Below are positions 33,383-45,520 of a stretch of DNA of 64,000 nt, one piece after another (positions within the stretch are counted from its first letter, which is position 1; every line of letters starts with the position of its first letter). The translations under genes and the position numbers were made by a program. The stretch is from positions 434,001-498,000 of the forward strand of contig LLEY01000013.1 of assembly GCA_001414485.1 (NCBI GenBank), in the 5' to 3' direction. The notes under the pieces were generated by a model, which saw nothing but the letters and a program-made list of their open reading frames with translations, made no database searches and was not told the origin of the DNA. The stretch comes from Calycina herbarum. Taxonomy: Eukaryota; Ascomycota; Leotiomycetes; Helotiales; Pezizellaceae.

Positions 33383-35193
33383 ATGGCAGACAACTCCAAA
33401 ATTGACGACCCTGCGAGCTCGCGGGAGGCAGCGAAAGAAGTGATTGAAGAACCAAAAGCAACAAGCTCCACCACGGCCCAAGTCGAATCCGAAAATGAAG
33501 ACGAAGAGGACGAACACGAACCCGCTGCCGCAGGACCAGCAGCTTCCAGTTCCGCAGCAAAGAAGAAGAAATCCAAGAGGAAGCGCATAAAGTCAGCACT
33601 CACTGGAGCTGCAGGTAAATCAACAGAAGCTTCAGGCAGCTCCCCGAAGGACGATGCGTCGAAAGCTATTGGGGCGTTGAGCAAAGCGCAAATACAAGAT
33701 ATCCTCAAGATGAATCCCGGCCTGGCACAAGAATTGGGAGCGGGCAGTAAGGACGATGCTAAGGTGGCAGAAGAGTTCAAAAAGTTGAGCTTGGAGGAGA
33801 TTTTGTCGGGGCTGGCTTCAAGTGGGAAGAATGTTAAGGATATGGCGGGTTACAAATTCTGGCAGACACAACCGGTTGGCAAGCTTGGTGACAAGGAGAG
33901 GATTGAGAAAGAAGGGCCGTTCAAGGAGATTGATATTGAACTTGTTCGGAAAGAGCCATACCCGATGGCTGATGGATTCGAGTGGGTGACCATGGATCTA
34001 TTGAACGACGAGGAATTGAAAGAAGTATTTGAACTGTTATACGGTCATTACGTTGAAGATGACGAGGCCATGTTCCGGTTCAACTACTCGAAATCATTTC
34101 TCAAATGGTAAGACTTGCTTGTACAGTTTTTTCAATACTGTGCTGACCAAATCAGGGCTCTTCGTTCCCCAGGCTGGAAGAAAGAATGGCACGTTGGGCT
34201 ACGTGCTACGCAGTCCCGTAAACTTGTAGCATTCATCTCAGCCATCCCCGTCGAGTTACGAGTCCGAGACAAGGTCCTCAAGGCATCAGAAGTTAACTTC
34301 CTTGTCGTACACAAGAAACTCCGATCAAAACGACTCACTCCAGTACTGATCAAGGAGATTACTCGACGATGCTACCTAGAAGGTGTTTTCCAAGCTATCT
34401 ATACTGCTGGAGTCGTGTTACCAAAACCAATCAGCACATGCAGATACTTCCACAGATCGATAGATTGGCAAAAGCTAAATGATGTTGGATTCAGTCCTTT
34501 ACCAAAGAATAGCAAGCCACAATACCAAGTTCGTAAATACCAGCTACCAGATCACACAGCCACCAAAGGACTACGGCCGATGGAGCTCAAGGATGTTGAT
34601 GCTGTTCATGGTTTACTCACTCGTTATTTGAAGAGATTCGACATGTCTCCTGAATTTAGCAAGGTAGAAATTGAGCATTGGCTACTCCATAAACCAAAGG
34701 AGTTTGAGGAGCAGGTTATTTGGTCATACGTGGTAGAGGTAAGTCTCAAATGTGCCAGTATGATATTTTACAGAAGCTAACAGTATCTCAGGACCCCGCG
34801 ACCAAGAGCATCTATGATTTCTTCTCCTTCTACTGCCTCGAGTCCTCCGTCATCAACAACGAAAAACACAACAACGTCCGAGCTGCCTACCTCTTCTACT
34901 ACGCCACCGAAACCGCCTTCTTCCCCGATTTCACTCAAGCTGACCTTAAGCTTCGGCTCAACGCCCTCATCAACGACGCTCTCATCCTTGCTAAGAAGTA
35001 CAAGTTTGATGTCTTCAATGCCCTCACCCTACAGGATAATAATCTGTTCTTGGAACAACAGAAATTTGGGGGTGGTGACGGACAACTCCATTTTTACTTG
35101 TACAATTACAACGCGAACCCGATTTCTGGTGGAGTGGATGCACAGAACAATATTGATGAGAAGTGCAGTGGCGTAGGGGTGGTTATGTTGTAA
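33383..35193 (+). CDS. nmt1: Glycylpeptide N-tetradecanoyltransferase (N-myristoyltransferase)
   Basis: Three exons (33383-34107, 34156-34738, 34792-35193) join to 569 residues with introns of 48 and 53 bp. An acidic N-terminal extension precedes a lysine-rich polybasic block ([14 protein letters not shown]), as in eukaryotic NMTs that bind ribosomes. The catalytic core starts at [39 protein letters not shown] and [17 protein letters not shown] are in the acyl-CoA part. [44 protein letters not shown] and the C-terminal peptide-binding half follow. The chain ends in GVGVVML, fitting the family, whose terminal carboxylate acts as the catalytic base. It transfers myristate to N-terminal Gly of client proteins. 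The phosphatase at 61971 bears a candidate client sequence. Confidence 0.96.
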
Positions 35194-36006
35194 TTGGACT
35201 GCATTGTACCGTTGATTTGGAGATTGTGATGCCGCAATACCTAAGAATACGCCTAAAAAATATAAACCTTTACCCAAGAACTATTTCGCCTTGTTGTCCT
35301 TTGTCACAAAACAAGTATCTGAAATTCAACCCTACACCAAGCGTTACAGTCAATCGTGACCTAATAACGAAACTCGTATGGTAATGAATCATTCCAATTA
35401 TTTTAACCGTACAGAGCATTTGAACATATCATTCTCAGACATTGGACAATACATATATACCAGGCTACAAGTGCTATGATAGGTTGATAGAGAATATACT
35501 CCTATAAATGCGTAAAAAGACCCAAATAAATTGTATTTGCATCTCAGGGCTCAACAAAAAAGACCCAAAAAAAGCTCAACACTGCCCTTCGGTCGGCGGG
35601 TTACACCACAGTACCAAGTTTCCTCGGCGGCTTATACCACAGTACCAACAACACCCCCGTTTCCTTTTTTGAGTATTAATTCCCTTTTGTGGGGTATATA
35701 ATTGGGGCGTGCTATATTTTCCCCAATAGGGCGGCTGATGTTGAGAAAATAACGGGGCGAAAGCATATGAAGGTTTTCAAATTGCTGGAAGTACTTCACT
35801 CAAATGAGTAAATATATCTAGATGAATCTTCTAGAACCAACGATCCTCCTCTAATCTTGCGATCTGCTGTATGAACAAGTTACAAGTAGATACGAAGTGA
35901 AGAAAAACTTAAGCCAGCTAATATAACTCCGCAAATCTCGGCTCTAGGAGTATTGTGTATGGGCGAAACAAATATGAAGAAAAGAACTTAAATGGAACCC
36001 AACCCT
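35194..36006. other. Convergent intergenic region with a 24-bp direct repeat
   Basis: No gene. Two copies of TCGGCGGSTTAYACCACAGTACCA (35593-35616 and 35624-35647) differ at two positions, and only 7 bp separate them. Confidence 0.55.
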
Positions 36007-37372
36007 CTAATTAACACCCTCAGCAGTCAACCTCAACCCCCTCTCCACTCCTTCCTTCACAACATTATTATGCCACCTCCACTCCTCCAACATAAACACA
36101 TGTCCTCTATCTTCAACAATCTCCGGGCGTCCAGGCTCCAACATAGCAATCAATTTCCTCCCTAGCTGGATCGAAATCATGTTATCCTTCGTCCCATGCA
36201 TAACACAGATCCTTTCCCTCCCAACTTTATCACCCAATTCCTTTAATTGAGCTGCACTTTTATAATGCCAACCAGCAGCAATAGCCTGAAGAATGAACCC
36301 CAAACGAGTAAACTCATCCTTCCTAGCCCTCTTATCCAATTCCTGCGCCGCAAACCTTTCGTAATTCGTCCCAAATCTCGCATATTTCCCGGAAGGCGGT
36401 AAAACCACACCGGGTGTCGAAGAAGTAGGAAGCACAGCATCATCCGGACCATCCAACCACTCAGCATTAAAGAGACGCAAGGCTGCGTCTTTGATAGTTG
36501 TATCCATGCTTTTGGGGATAAACATGTTTGCACGCGCCCAGACGTTTTCGAGCCAGGTTGTGGTGTTTTCTATGTTTGCGGCTGTGGAGATTAGGTTTAG
36601 GGAGTTGATGCGGTTGGGAATTAAAAGTGCAACTTCTTGGGCTATCATTCCGCCCATTGAGACGCCTGATATGTTGAGGGAGCGGGGGGAGGTCCAGCCT
36701 AGGTGGTCGAGGAGTTCGATGAGGTCGAGTGCCATTTGGGAGGTTGAGTAGCGGCAGAGGGGTTTGTCGGATTTACCCATGCCTGGGGATGTTAGTGGGG
36801 GTTCTCTTAAATTGGGGGATGGGAATATGAAAATGGAATTGCTGATGGAGTCTCATATCACTCACCTCGGTTATCATAAATGAGAGATGAGTATTTGTCT
36901 CCTTCTTCATGTCCAAATTCCAACGTTTGTCTTTGCCACGCCGTCTGAACCATAAGTCAGATATAATTTTCAATCTCAGAACTATATCAACCTACCTTAA
37001 TAGTACCCAACCCCATAATCCACTATCAAAATATCAGTCACGTGTCCTCTAAACTCCAGAAGATCTCTCGCTCTAGTCTAGAATCAAGGAACATACCACA
37101 AGCTTGATATCTCCATGTCCGTGAATCTCCCAATCAATATTTACTGGTCCTCCTCTCCCCTTCGCAGCGGGGAATTTCCCGCTTTTGGTCGGGGTGAGAT
37201 TCCATATCGTGTCGGGATATGAATCGTGTTTTAGAATCTCTGCAATCGTGGGTCGGGATTCAAGAACCCTTCATCGTCGTTAAAATAAGTCCTCTTGAGA
37301 AGAGGAAAGGACTTACATCTTTCTGATAGCGTCGTTTTCAATAGCGTTATGTTTGGTTGGAAGATGAGGTTT
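36007..37372 (-). CDS. Alpha/beta hydrolase (epoxide hydrolase/esterase-like fold), N-terminus unresolved
   Basis: Exons on the minus strand are about 37372-37317, 37268-37097, 37022-36996, 36944-36866 and 36782-36007. The introns are 48, 74, 51 and 83 bp. Joining gives IAEILKHDSYPDTIWNLTP, INVDWEIHGHG-like sequence leading to IMGLGTIK (oxyanion region), YDNRGMGKSDKP, the nucleophile elbow GVSMGGMIAQE, HGTKDNMIS (acid) and RGHVFMLEE (catalytic His). The third exon is only 27 nt. No ATG is in frame in the first supported exon, so a further 5' exon or different start is needed. The supported part is about 370 residues. The family includes many hydrolases of unknown substrate, and no specific enzyme can be assigned. 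Confidence 0.75.
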
Positions 37373-38162
37373 CTGGTTGATGAGGTTTTATGCTGTGTTA
37401 CATTTCATGCCGAGGTGTGGCGTTGCAATTGTGGCTCGAGAAAACTGATTAAATCACGTGAGTGTATATTTAGCCAGGTGTTAAAATTGCACCCTCCGCT
37501 CCGACCGAAGTCGCAACGCCATGTTTTGGACTTCAACACCACAACCAATCTACACAATCGTCTAGATACTTCTCCATCTCACGATTAACTACAAGTGAAA
37601 TTCTTTTTTCAGGGCCAATGCATGACATCACCTAATTCAAGGGATCCTGAAAGTGATCCGAGACTATTGCTTCGGGCACGAGTCAGGCTCAATTGTTCGG
37701 CAAGTATTCGATGTGTTCCTTCGGCGTTTGTTCTCGCCTGCTTTTCGAGTTGTAGTTAGAAGTTTTTTAGACGCAATTGCGCTAGAAAACAAGTGTCTCC
37801 CGTATGGGTCTGCCAAGGCCAGCTGTAGTTTTGGTGATGGTGTGAATGGTCTAACGAAGACGCAGAACTCAATACTACTTTTGCACACCCATGATTGGAT
37901 GATTGAGAGTACCAGTGTTGTGAATTTCTAGTGCTCATTTTTATTCGCCGACAATTGTTGACAATAGGAAGCGGTTGTCGGACACAATGCATCCTCAAGC
38001 GAGAAAAACAATTGATTGTCGTCTATTGAATGGAAAATACCAAGTTATTCCCCTTTCGAATCTCTCCAGTGTATATACTTTCATCTTGCACTTGAATTTT
38101 CATCAGCCTCAGCATCAGCACACAAACCACAAAAGTAGTCGAGGTCAGCTTCAAAAGCCACC
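37373..38162. other. Intergenic, divergent promoters
   Basis: No gene. GTGTATATAC at about 38069 is a TATA-like site roughly 90 bp upstream of the ATG at 38163. Confidence 0.45.
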
Positions 38163-39077
38163 ATGATAGCCATCAAAGCTCTAGCTCTACTCGTCGGGAG
38201 CTACTTTCTTCAACGGGCCTCCGGTCAAGGAAATCCAGTGCTCCTTCCTGGCACTTCCCACGAGCGAGATATCGCAAACCTAACCTTCTACACCCTCTCC
38301 TTCGACACTCCACAAAACGCCCCAATATACCGCTTCGAATCCACCCTAATAATCCCCGCCGGTTCCCGACCAGACGCCAAACCCGACGGAGCCGTGAACG
38401 CCATCTGGCCCGGCCTCCAAGAAGGCGATCTACTCCAAAACGTCCTCACAAACCAAAAGATCAGCTCCGGAAACAAGCCCGCGCAATGGTTCCACCTCCC
38501 CTTTTTCTGCTGCTCCAAAGCCGGAAATATTTCCGAAGAAGTACAAGTCTACCCTGGCGATGCTTTGACGAGTATCTACGTTTGGGATATACCGCATAAT
38601 GTGTGGTTGGATAGTTGGACGCTTGCTACTGCGAATGAGGCTGTGAAGGCGGGGAAAAGTGGGTTCACTGGTGGATTGGTTTATGATCCGAAGACTGGGG
38701 GTGGGAAGGGGAGTTATACGCATGCTATTTTGGCTATTGAGTTGCAGGGGTTGGGGAAGTGGGATTGGGGTGCTTTTACATGGAGGAATGTTATCGTGCA
38801 AGCAAAGACGAAGGAGACCGAGGTGAGTCAAAGAAGTGTTTCGATTTTTGGTCCCACCTCACCTTGTTTGTATAGCAATGCTTTCTTGAACTCATCTCTC
38901 AGTTTTCCAACCAGAATAGCAACTAACATTTCTACTTTCTAGTGGTGTACGAAATTCTCATCTTCCGACTTACATTACCACACCAGTGCACCAGTCGCAA
39001 CCACCGATGGTGATCTAACCACTTGCTATATTGCTACCGTGGTATTTGACGGGCCGATTGAAAAGGGGAAGAATTGA
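38163..39077 (+). CDS. Secreted glycoprotein of unknown function
   Basis: Two exons, 38163-38822 and 38943-39077, flank a 120-bp intron and encode 264 residues. Residues 1-21 (MIAIKALALLVGSYFLQRASG) are a signal peptide. The mature chain has NAIWPGLQEGDLLQNVLTNQ, PAQWFHLPFFCCSKAGN, VQVYPGDALTSIYVWD and a C-terminal disulfide candidate (WCTKFSSS and DLTTCYIATVVFDGP). The order W-x-GLQ, LLQ, W(F/Y), PGD is reminiscent of beta-sandwich secreted proteins of the peptidase G1/concanavalin-like superfamily. I cannot match the catalytic Gln and Glu of G1 peptidases, so a function is not assigned. Confidence 0.75.
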
Positions 39078-42000
39078 ATACCTAGTGACGAGCAAGATAA
39101 CCGGGGAGACTTTCTACTATGTCGCTAGTTGGACTTCTGATGGAACAATGTTTGAGTATATAATTTTGGCAGAGTGAGTTAGGCAGGTTGAGATAAAAAG
39201 GGGTGTTTCAATGATCACATAGACAATGGCTCAATGTACCAAAATACCGAAAACCTTGATTGACGTTCATCTCTTGTATAGTTTCCTGATCATGACCCCA
39301 AAATATATTCGGCAAAGCTCTTACAAGTCACCGCATCTTTGTCGAGAACTATGAATAATAAATGACCATATAACCACTCACTCACTCACTCACTCACTCA
39401 CTCACTCTTCTATAGATGAATACAATCTATGCTCCAATCTTAGATCGAAGAAAACCTCACAAGTAGATTATGGCTTTCCATTCTTCCAGTCCTCACTATT
39501 TAGTCTCCTATCACCAGCTATGTTCCACTATAATGTTCTCCATATGCGTCAGACGTTGAACTTTGGGATATCTGAAGACAGAAACGCATTCACAGCCACT
39601 AGCTTGCCAAAGACTGAGATCTACTAAGCCTAAATAGGAAGCTTTTGTCGCACATTGCAAGCTTAAATGCCGAATTTCTATGTCTTTTTCTATCAAAGAA
39701 GAAACATCTAAAACTTCTCCATGTAACAACCCCTCGCAAGCCTCGCTTAGTCTAAGCTCCCATAAATGAGCCCCTCTCTCTCTCCAGAACGAGTCTACCC
39801 TCTACATAAAGTTGCAAATTCAGCAATATAGATAGTAAACAAAATTACATACGAAACAACCACCATACAAACTGGATAGAAGTTCTGCTTTTATATTCTC
39901 ATAATATGCCCCCTTTAAAATTCTTGAGTTGTAAAAATTACTCGTTACTCTATTCAAGACCCCCGCTATCTTTCGAGTTAGATTACTAGAAGAATTCCCG
40001 TTATAAGCTATGAGCCTCTAATAAATCAACGAACGTAAAGCCAGTATTGAAAAGAGGGTGTCTAGTTCTAACTCATCTCGAATAAAATAAACGACTGTCA
40101 GAGATAATGCACCGGATTCTTATCATACTCATACTCGTAAAGTAATCTACTAATATTCCATCCAAAAAAAGTGTGAGAACGAAGGAAGAAAGAAAGAAAG
40201 AAAGAAAGAAAGGAGAGAGACATACATGAATAGAGTAGAAAAAAAGAGAAGCCTCCCCCCTTTTAAAATCCCCTGAAGAGTCAAGAGAAGATTGGAACCA
40301 ATAGTCCAGTCCTCAGAAAAAAACTTATAATGTCTTACATCCCCCAACAACAGCTGTTGCCCCCTAACACCATGCACAACACCAAAAGATAAACAGAACT
40401 CGGCGAGACAACATAACATAGCTCTGAAGTAACCTCACACACCTCACACACGACAAGAAGGACAAAAGAAGAGCCCAAAAAGCAACCAGACAGAAAAGAG
40501 TAACAAAAACAAAATCACTCATGGCGAACTGCTGTATACAAGGAGGGAATAGCCATAGACAACCTCTTTGAAATTTCGCCACCCTCAATAGCAAGAGCAA
40601 TAGACACAGATCACCAATCAAAATCCAAAAATCTCAAGCCTCAGATCTCATAGCATGTAGACAACCCAAGTAAACAAATCGCCACCATTATCAAGCAATC
40701 TACCAAATCATTATTACGCCACAAAGTCATCCATCCCCAAAGGAAAATCTTGAAACATCCGTCCGGAGCAAAAGCAGAACAGAAGAAAAGTGACATAAAT
40801 CCCAAACGTAAAAAAGAAACAACCATCATGAGACCATGAGCCAGAGCAGAAGATTTGGAATGTTGCCCTATCGCGTAATATCAAAGTGGCAAAAAGGGTC
40901 AACGTCGTCACACCCAACCGGGCCAGACTTCATACAGCCCGAGACGACCAATCACCCATCAAGGCCGCAACAAAATAGGAAAAACCCAACAATGAAAGAT
41001 AACCCTACCCTAAATAAACCTTCGGGCCCCCTCGCCTTACGAATTTGATTGAGCCAGACCCCTCGGACGGCAAAAAACCCTCCCGACTCCCGCCCTCGGA
41101 GTAGGAAGCCCCTCCGACAAAAGTCTACCGCCAAATCTCACTCAACACCACCCATTCGGAGAAAGCAAACTACCATTCTACCAACCACATGACCATCCAG
41201 TAAAACATACAAAACTCTAATTCCACTTCCGAGTCTCCCCCTCCACCGCTCCCCGTCCGTTTGACAAGCATGAAATACAAGACACATGCATTGCCTCCAC
41301 AACATCACACCCCTCCAACGTCTGTCTCCCTTTCACCTCAAGTTTCCAAAAGGATATCGATCGGGAACTCGGAGATTCTCCAACGTGGCAAGGGGAAAAG
41401 GGAGAAAGTTTCCCAGCCAAGAAACCAAGCGGTGTAACGAGTGACCCCCCTTTTCGAAAAAAAAAAGAAAGAGCCAACATAACTCAACCTTGTTCCTTCC
41501 CACGTGCAGAGAAAAAAATGTCTCTTACTGTATACGGAGCTGTCTACCCCATACTCGCGCCAAGAAGCGAGGACATCATCCATGCCATATGCTCATACAG
41601 GCCCATCCAGTAACTAGCAGGATGTTCCGTGAACCCCAAACCCTTGGAGTTGCTCAAATCGCACCAAAAAGCACCTTGCAAAATACCCTGCAACGCACTG
41701 GTTGTTGCTACCCTTGGATCCTGCTAATCACTTGGACAGGCTGGCTATATGAGGTAAAGAAACGCGGTGTGTCAAAATTCAAAAATCCAACGGCCAACCA
41801 TTCAAAGTAAGATAACATTCTCGTGGCACATGCCAAAAAGGCGTGCGTAATTCTCATGCCTTGGGACTCTCCTTGGATGAGGTGGTGAGTAGAGAAGACA
41901 AGACAAGACAAGGGAAGGCGTGCGAGAGGTCGAAAAGTAACCAGTAGTACACTCCATCTCCAAGGGGGGGATTGGTAACCGAATGATGCCGGAGACCCAA

Positions 42001-45000
42001 GGGGAATAACGGGTAGCATGGAAGCTGCCAGACAATAGCGCAGATCCTCAAGACAAGTAAAATGTGAAAATAGCCAGCAAATCAAATATAAAACCAATCG
42101 AAAAATTGCATGCGAAGCTAGCACAAACACCTCCCCCTTGAAACATGATTTAGTGAACAACCAAGTGTTTCCCCTTCTCAGCACATCTCACCATAGTATC
42201 TGTTCGTCCTCACCACCTCCACCACCGAAACAGGGACACGAAAAAGATCCAATCTAGCAAACTTTCTGGAATAGCCTTAGAAGAACCTTAAATTGTGTTG
42301 TGCTGTGAGAAAAGAAGAGATGAATTTGCCCCAGGTTTTGACTGTAAATATCCGATTGGCTGTAATTTTTAGGAAATGATTCGCATTAGCGCATTAGCGA
42401 GACTGGTGAAGCAGGTGTGTGTAGCGGGTAGTCCACATCTCTGGAATGGTCGTCAATTTGAAAGCGCCGTAGAAACCCGAAAAAGGAGAGGAGAGTGTGT
42501 TGTGATTGGATACAATAGAAAGAGGGATGCAAGAAAGTTCCCTCCGTATTTTCCCCGTCAACAAAAGAGGGGTATTTCGTATGCAAAAGGTAGGACCTTG
42601 TAGAGTGGCAGAAGACGAATACGCCGTATTCCTCGTACTTGAGCTTCTATTTGCGAATTGAAAACATCAGCTTTGAGGCCTCCAGGCGATGCCACCCAAA
42701 GCAAGTAACTTTACCGAAAAAAGGTAATCATCGTTTGACCGCTTGAGGATCTTTTTCGAAAGGAATTCGGGAACAACGGTCAACGTTTCGCTTAGGAGCC
42801 GATCCATCCTGTTTTGCAGCAACTGGGCCTTTGGCAAAGACCAGGCAAAACTTTGCCAAAAGCCCGAGTAGCTTCGTTTCGAATGATGTCGGTATCAATG
42901 ATTGCCGGGAGTGAATGGCTCCACAACTCGGCTGTTCAGCCTTGTGTAAAACTAGTTCTGATATGGGCGATAATAGTCCCCCGTAGCGCTCTGCAGCTGA
43001 GCCGAATTGCTTGGTGGAAGTTATGTAATCCACCCCAAACAAGCAAGAGGCGAGGACGCTTTTGATGGTGATTTTGTCTTTCTTGCCGAGATACCAGTAA
43101 GATATCAAACAGAAAGCGTTGGTATATCGATGATTTTGTTACCCCTCCTTCCCCTCCCCTCGGGGCAGCGGAACATAAGACGGCAAGCAGCTGGCGGTAT
43201 ATAAAGGAAAAGAAAACCAACACCCTTCAACCCTTATCACTCCTTCGGAAACCGGTAGAGCTGCTGATTGGCTTTACGTTCTCGTAGGCGGTGAACTGGT
43301 TTGTGTAAGGTTGGCTTTCTTCATTGCCTAGTGTGCTTCTCGAAACGGCAGAGCTAAACTTCAAGTCCAGCTTTCCGCTGTGGCTGTTTCTGCTATGCTT
43401 CTGCACTATTTGGTGGCTATTTTTCGTATCGAGCTCATCTTTACGATTGGCTACAGGGAGGGGCGATTACCGCGTCCGCAGATGAAAAATCACGCCTATT
43501 TGTTGATTTCGAAAGTCTAATTGGGCGCGGAGGCGGGCTGGAGTGGTGAAGTTTGTAACGTTATATCGGGCGAGACTTGACTTAGCAAGGCAAGTGATGC
43601 TGCCCGATTGCCACGGCACGCCCTCCTCTGCTCCCCTCAGAGGGCAGGATTTGAAGCATGTCCATTGTCCATGGCCAACTCGACAAGGCTTCTTGTTTAG
43701 GCATAGGCGGTAGAGTATGCTTGTTGTTCTCTCTTCTCTGCATGCTTAGACGAGAAGATGTGATGTCCCTCTGATCCACAATACAGCACAGTAACTGTTG
43801 ATCCAGAGGGCAAGCTTCTCGGGGAGATAACATACTGTAGCGGCGGAAGGGTAAATAGGAAAGCAGCGGTCTGCCTGCTTGGTGTGAGCTGAGCAATGCC
43901 ATGTTATTTCCGTACGGGCCGCACTCTGGAGAGAATACACGTAGGGTATAAGGTAAGAAGATCAGTTCAGGGTGGACGGGGACGGGGACGGCCTGAGAGG
44001 TGGCATAGCGAAGTAGCGCCTTTGTGGTTGGAGTGGAAGAGGAATAGGCCGCGGTAGGCAGGAGCTAGTTTGTTTATAGTTGCTGACAATATCTACCCGC
44101 GTGGAGGCTGGTGGGCAGGAACGCTCAATAGAAGGCGGATTTGAGACAGCTTGGAAAGGTATAGTAGGGTAGAGTAGAGCAGAGTAGAGTAGAGTAGGCT
44201 ATGCTATGCTATTGCTCTCGTAGAGTAAATACGTCATGGGGTGGATGAAGAGAGGATTCATGGAGTGCTACCTAGGTACGGAGGGGGAGAGCGAAGAAGC
44301 GGTGATGAAGCGGTGATGAATATCACCAGCCCGAGAAGATTGGGCGAGGTGGACCCCGGAACCTAAAAACCCTAGGGACGTCGATAGCCTGCTCTCAGTG
44401 GTCTACCCGTGTTCCAGTGTGTCCCACAGGCCCCATAGCCAAGCTCTCTAGGCTGTCAAAGCAGCACCAGGGGCCTGCTTGCAAGGCCGGTGTAGGGTAG
44501 TACCAGGGTAGTACCAGGTTCATCGACACCACATCGGCCACATCGCGATCCCATCTCTCACGTTTTACTCTTCAAAAGCTTCCTCAGCACCGTGACCACG
44601 TACTCCTCCTCCACCACCTCCACCACCTCCTCCACCTCCTCCTAGTCTCGCAGCTAGTCGATCCAGCTGTACCTCCGTAGCAGTAGCACCACGATGGAGC
44701 AGATCTGATCTCGTAGACAGCAACCGCAACAGCAACAGCAACAGCCCCTACCTCCCCCCCTCTAGCGCCTCTCCTGGTATCTGCACGCCCCTGCCCCGCT
44801 GCCCGATGGCCAAATGGAGGGTCTCAGCCATGAAGTGTGCTATGATTTGATCAAAGTCTCAAAACGGCCGTGGCCCCCGAGTCGAGTCGAGTCTTCCATT
44901 GAATTGAAGATCAAAAGGACGACTCCACTCCATTGTACTCCCTACACTGTACACCACGCAGACCCAAAACTCCGATCAGATTCGTAGTGTACTAGTTGTC

Positions 45001-45354
45001 CCCGCACCCAACTCAACCCAACCGACATCTTACAAGATATCGTGGAACAGACATCAACACCCTTAGCTGCCCTGTGTTCAATCCTCACCTCAATTGCATA
45101 AGCAATCCACCCTCCGAGAACACCAAAAGCTCCAATACAAACCCCTCCCCTCCATACCCGCCGGGCCCAATCTCAGTCTCAGTCTCAGTCTCAGTCTCAG
45201 GCTTCCCCATCATCATCGTCAACACCCATCTCGGAGCACCAGGTCGGCACGTCCTCAGTGTCCCACTTGAACCCGACGAAACCCCAATTCTCCGCAAGCG
45301 ACTTGGTGCGTGTCAAGAAGGTGTGGATTCGACAATCTCCCCAACATCCAGAGC
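39078..45354. other. 6.3-kb gene-poor region upstream of the bZIP gene
   Basis: No frame in either strand has recognisable domains. Microsatellites include (CACT)n at 39375-39407, (GAAA)n at 40186-40212, AGAGT/AGGGT repeats at about 44164-44207, CCACCT/CCTCCT triplets at about 44605-44645, and five TCTCAG units at 45171-45200. A strong TATA box (TATATAAAG, 43198-43206) followed by a pyrimidine-rich stretch suggests a transcription start 2.1 kb upstream of the bZIP ATG. Confidence 0.5.
43198..43206 (+). promoter_or_regulatory. TATA box 2.1 kb upstream of the bZIP start codon
   Basis: TATATAAAG is followed within 25-60 bp by CAACACCCTTCAACCC, a plausible initiation region. No coding gene begins between it and 45355, so it may drive a long-leader bZIP transcript or a non-coding RNA. 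Confidence 0.4.
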
Positions 45355-45477
45355 ATGATTCATGATTCTTACAACATGCCACCAGCCTCAGCAACCGACA
45401 CCATGTCCAGCGCGTGTAGCTCAATCAGTCCTGCTGCCATGGAGGAGGAGGAGCCCCGGAAGAAGGGTCAGTGGAGC

Positions 45478-45520
<43 letters not shown>

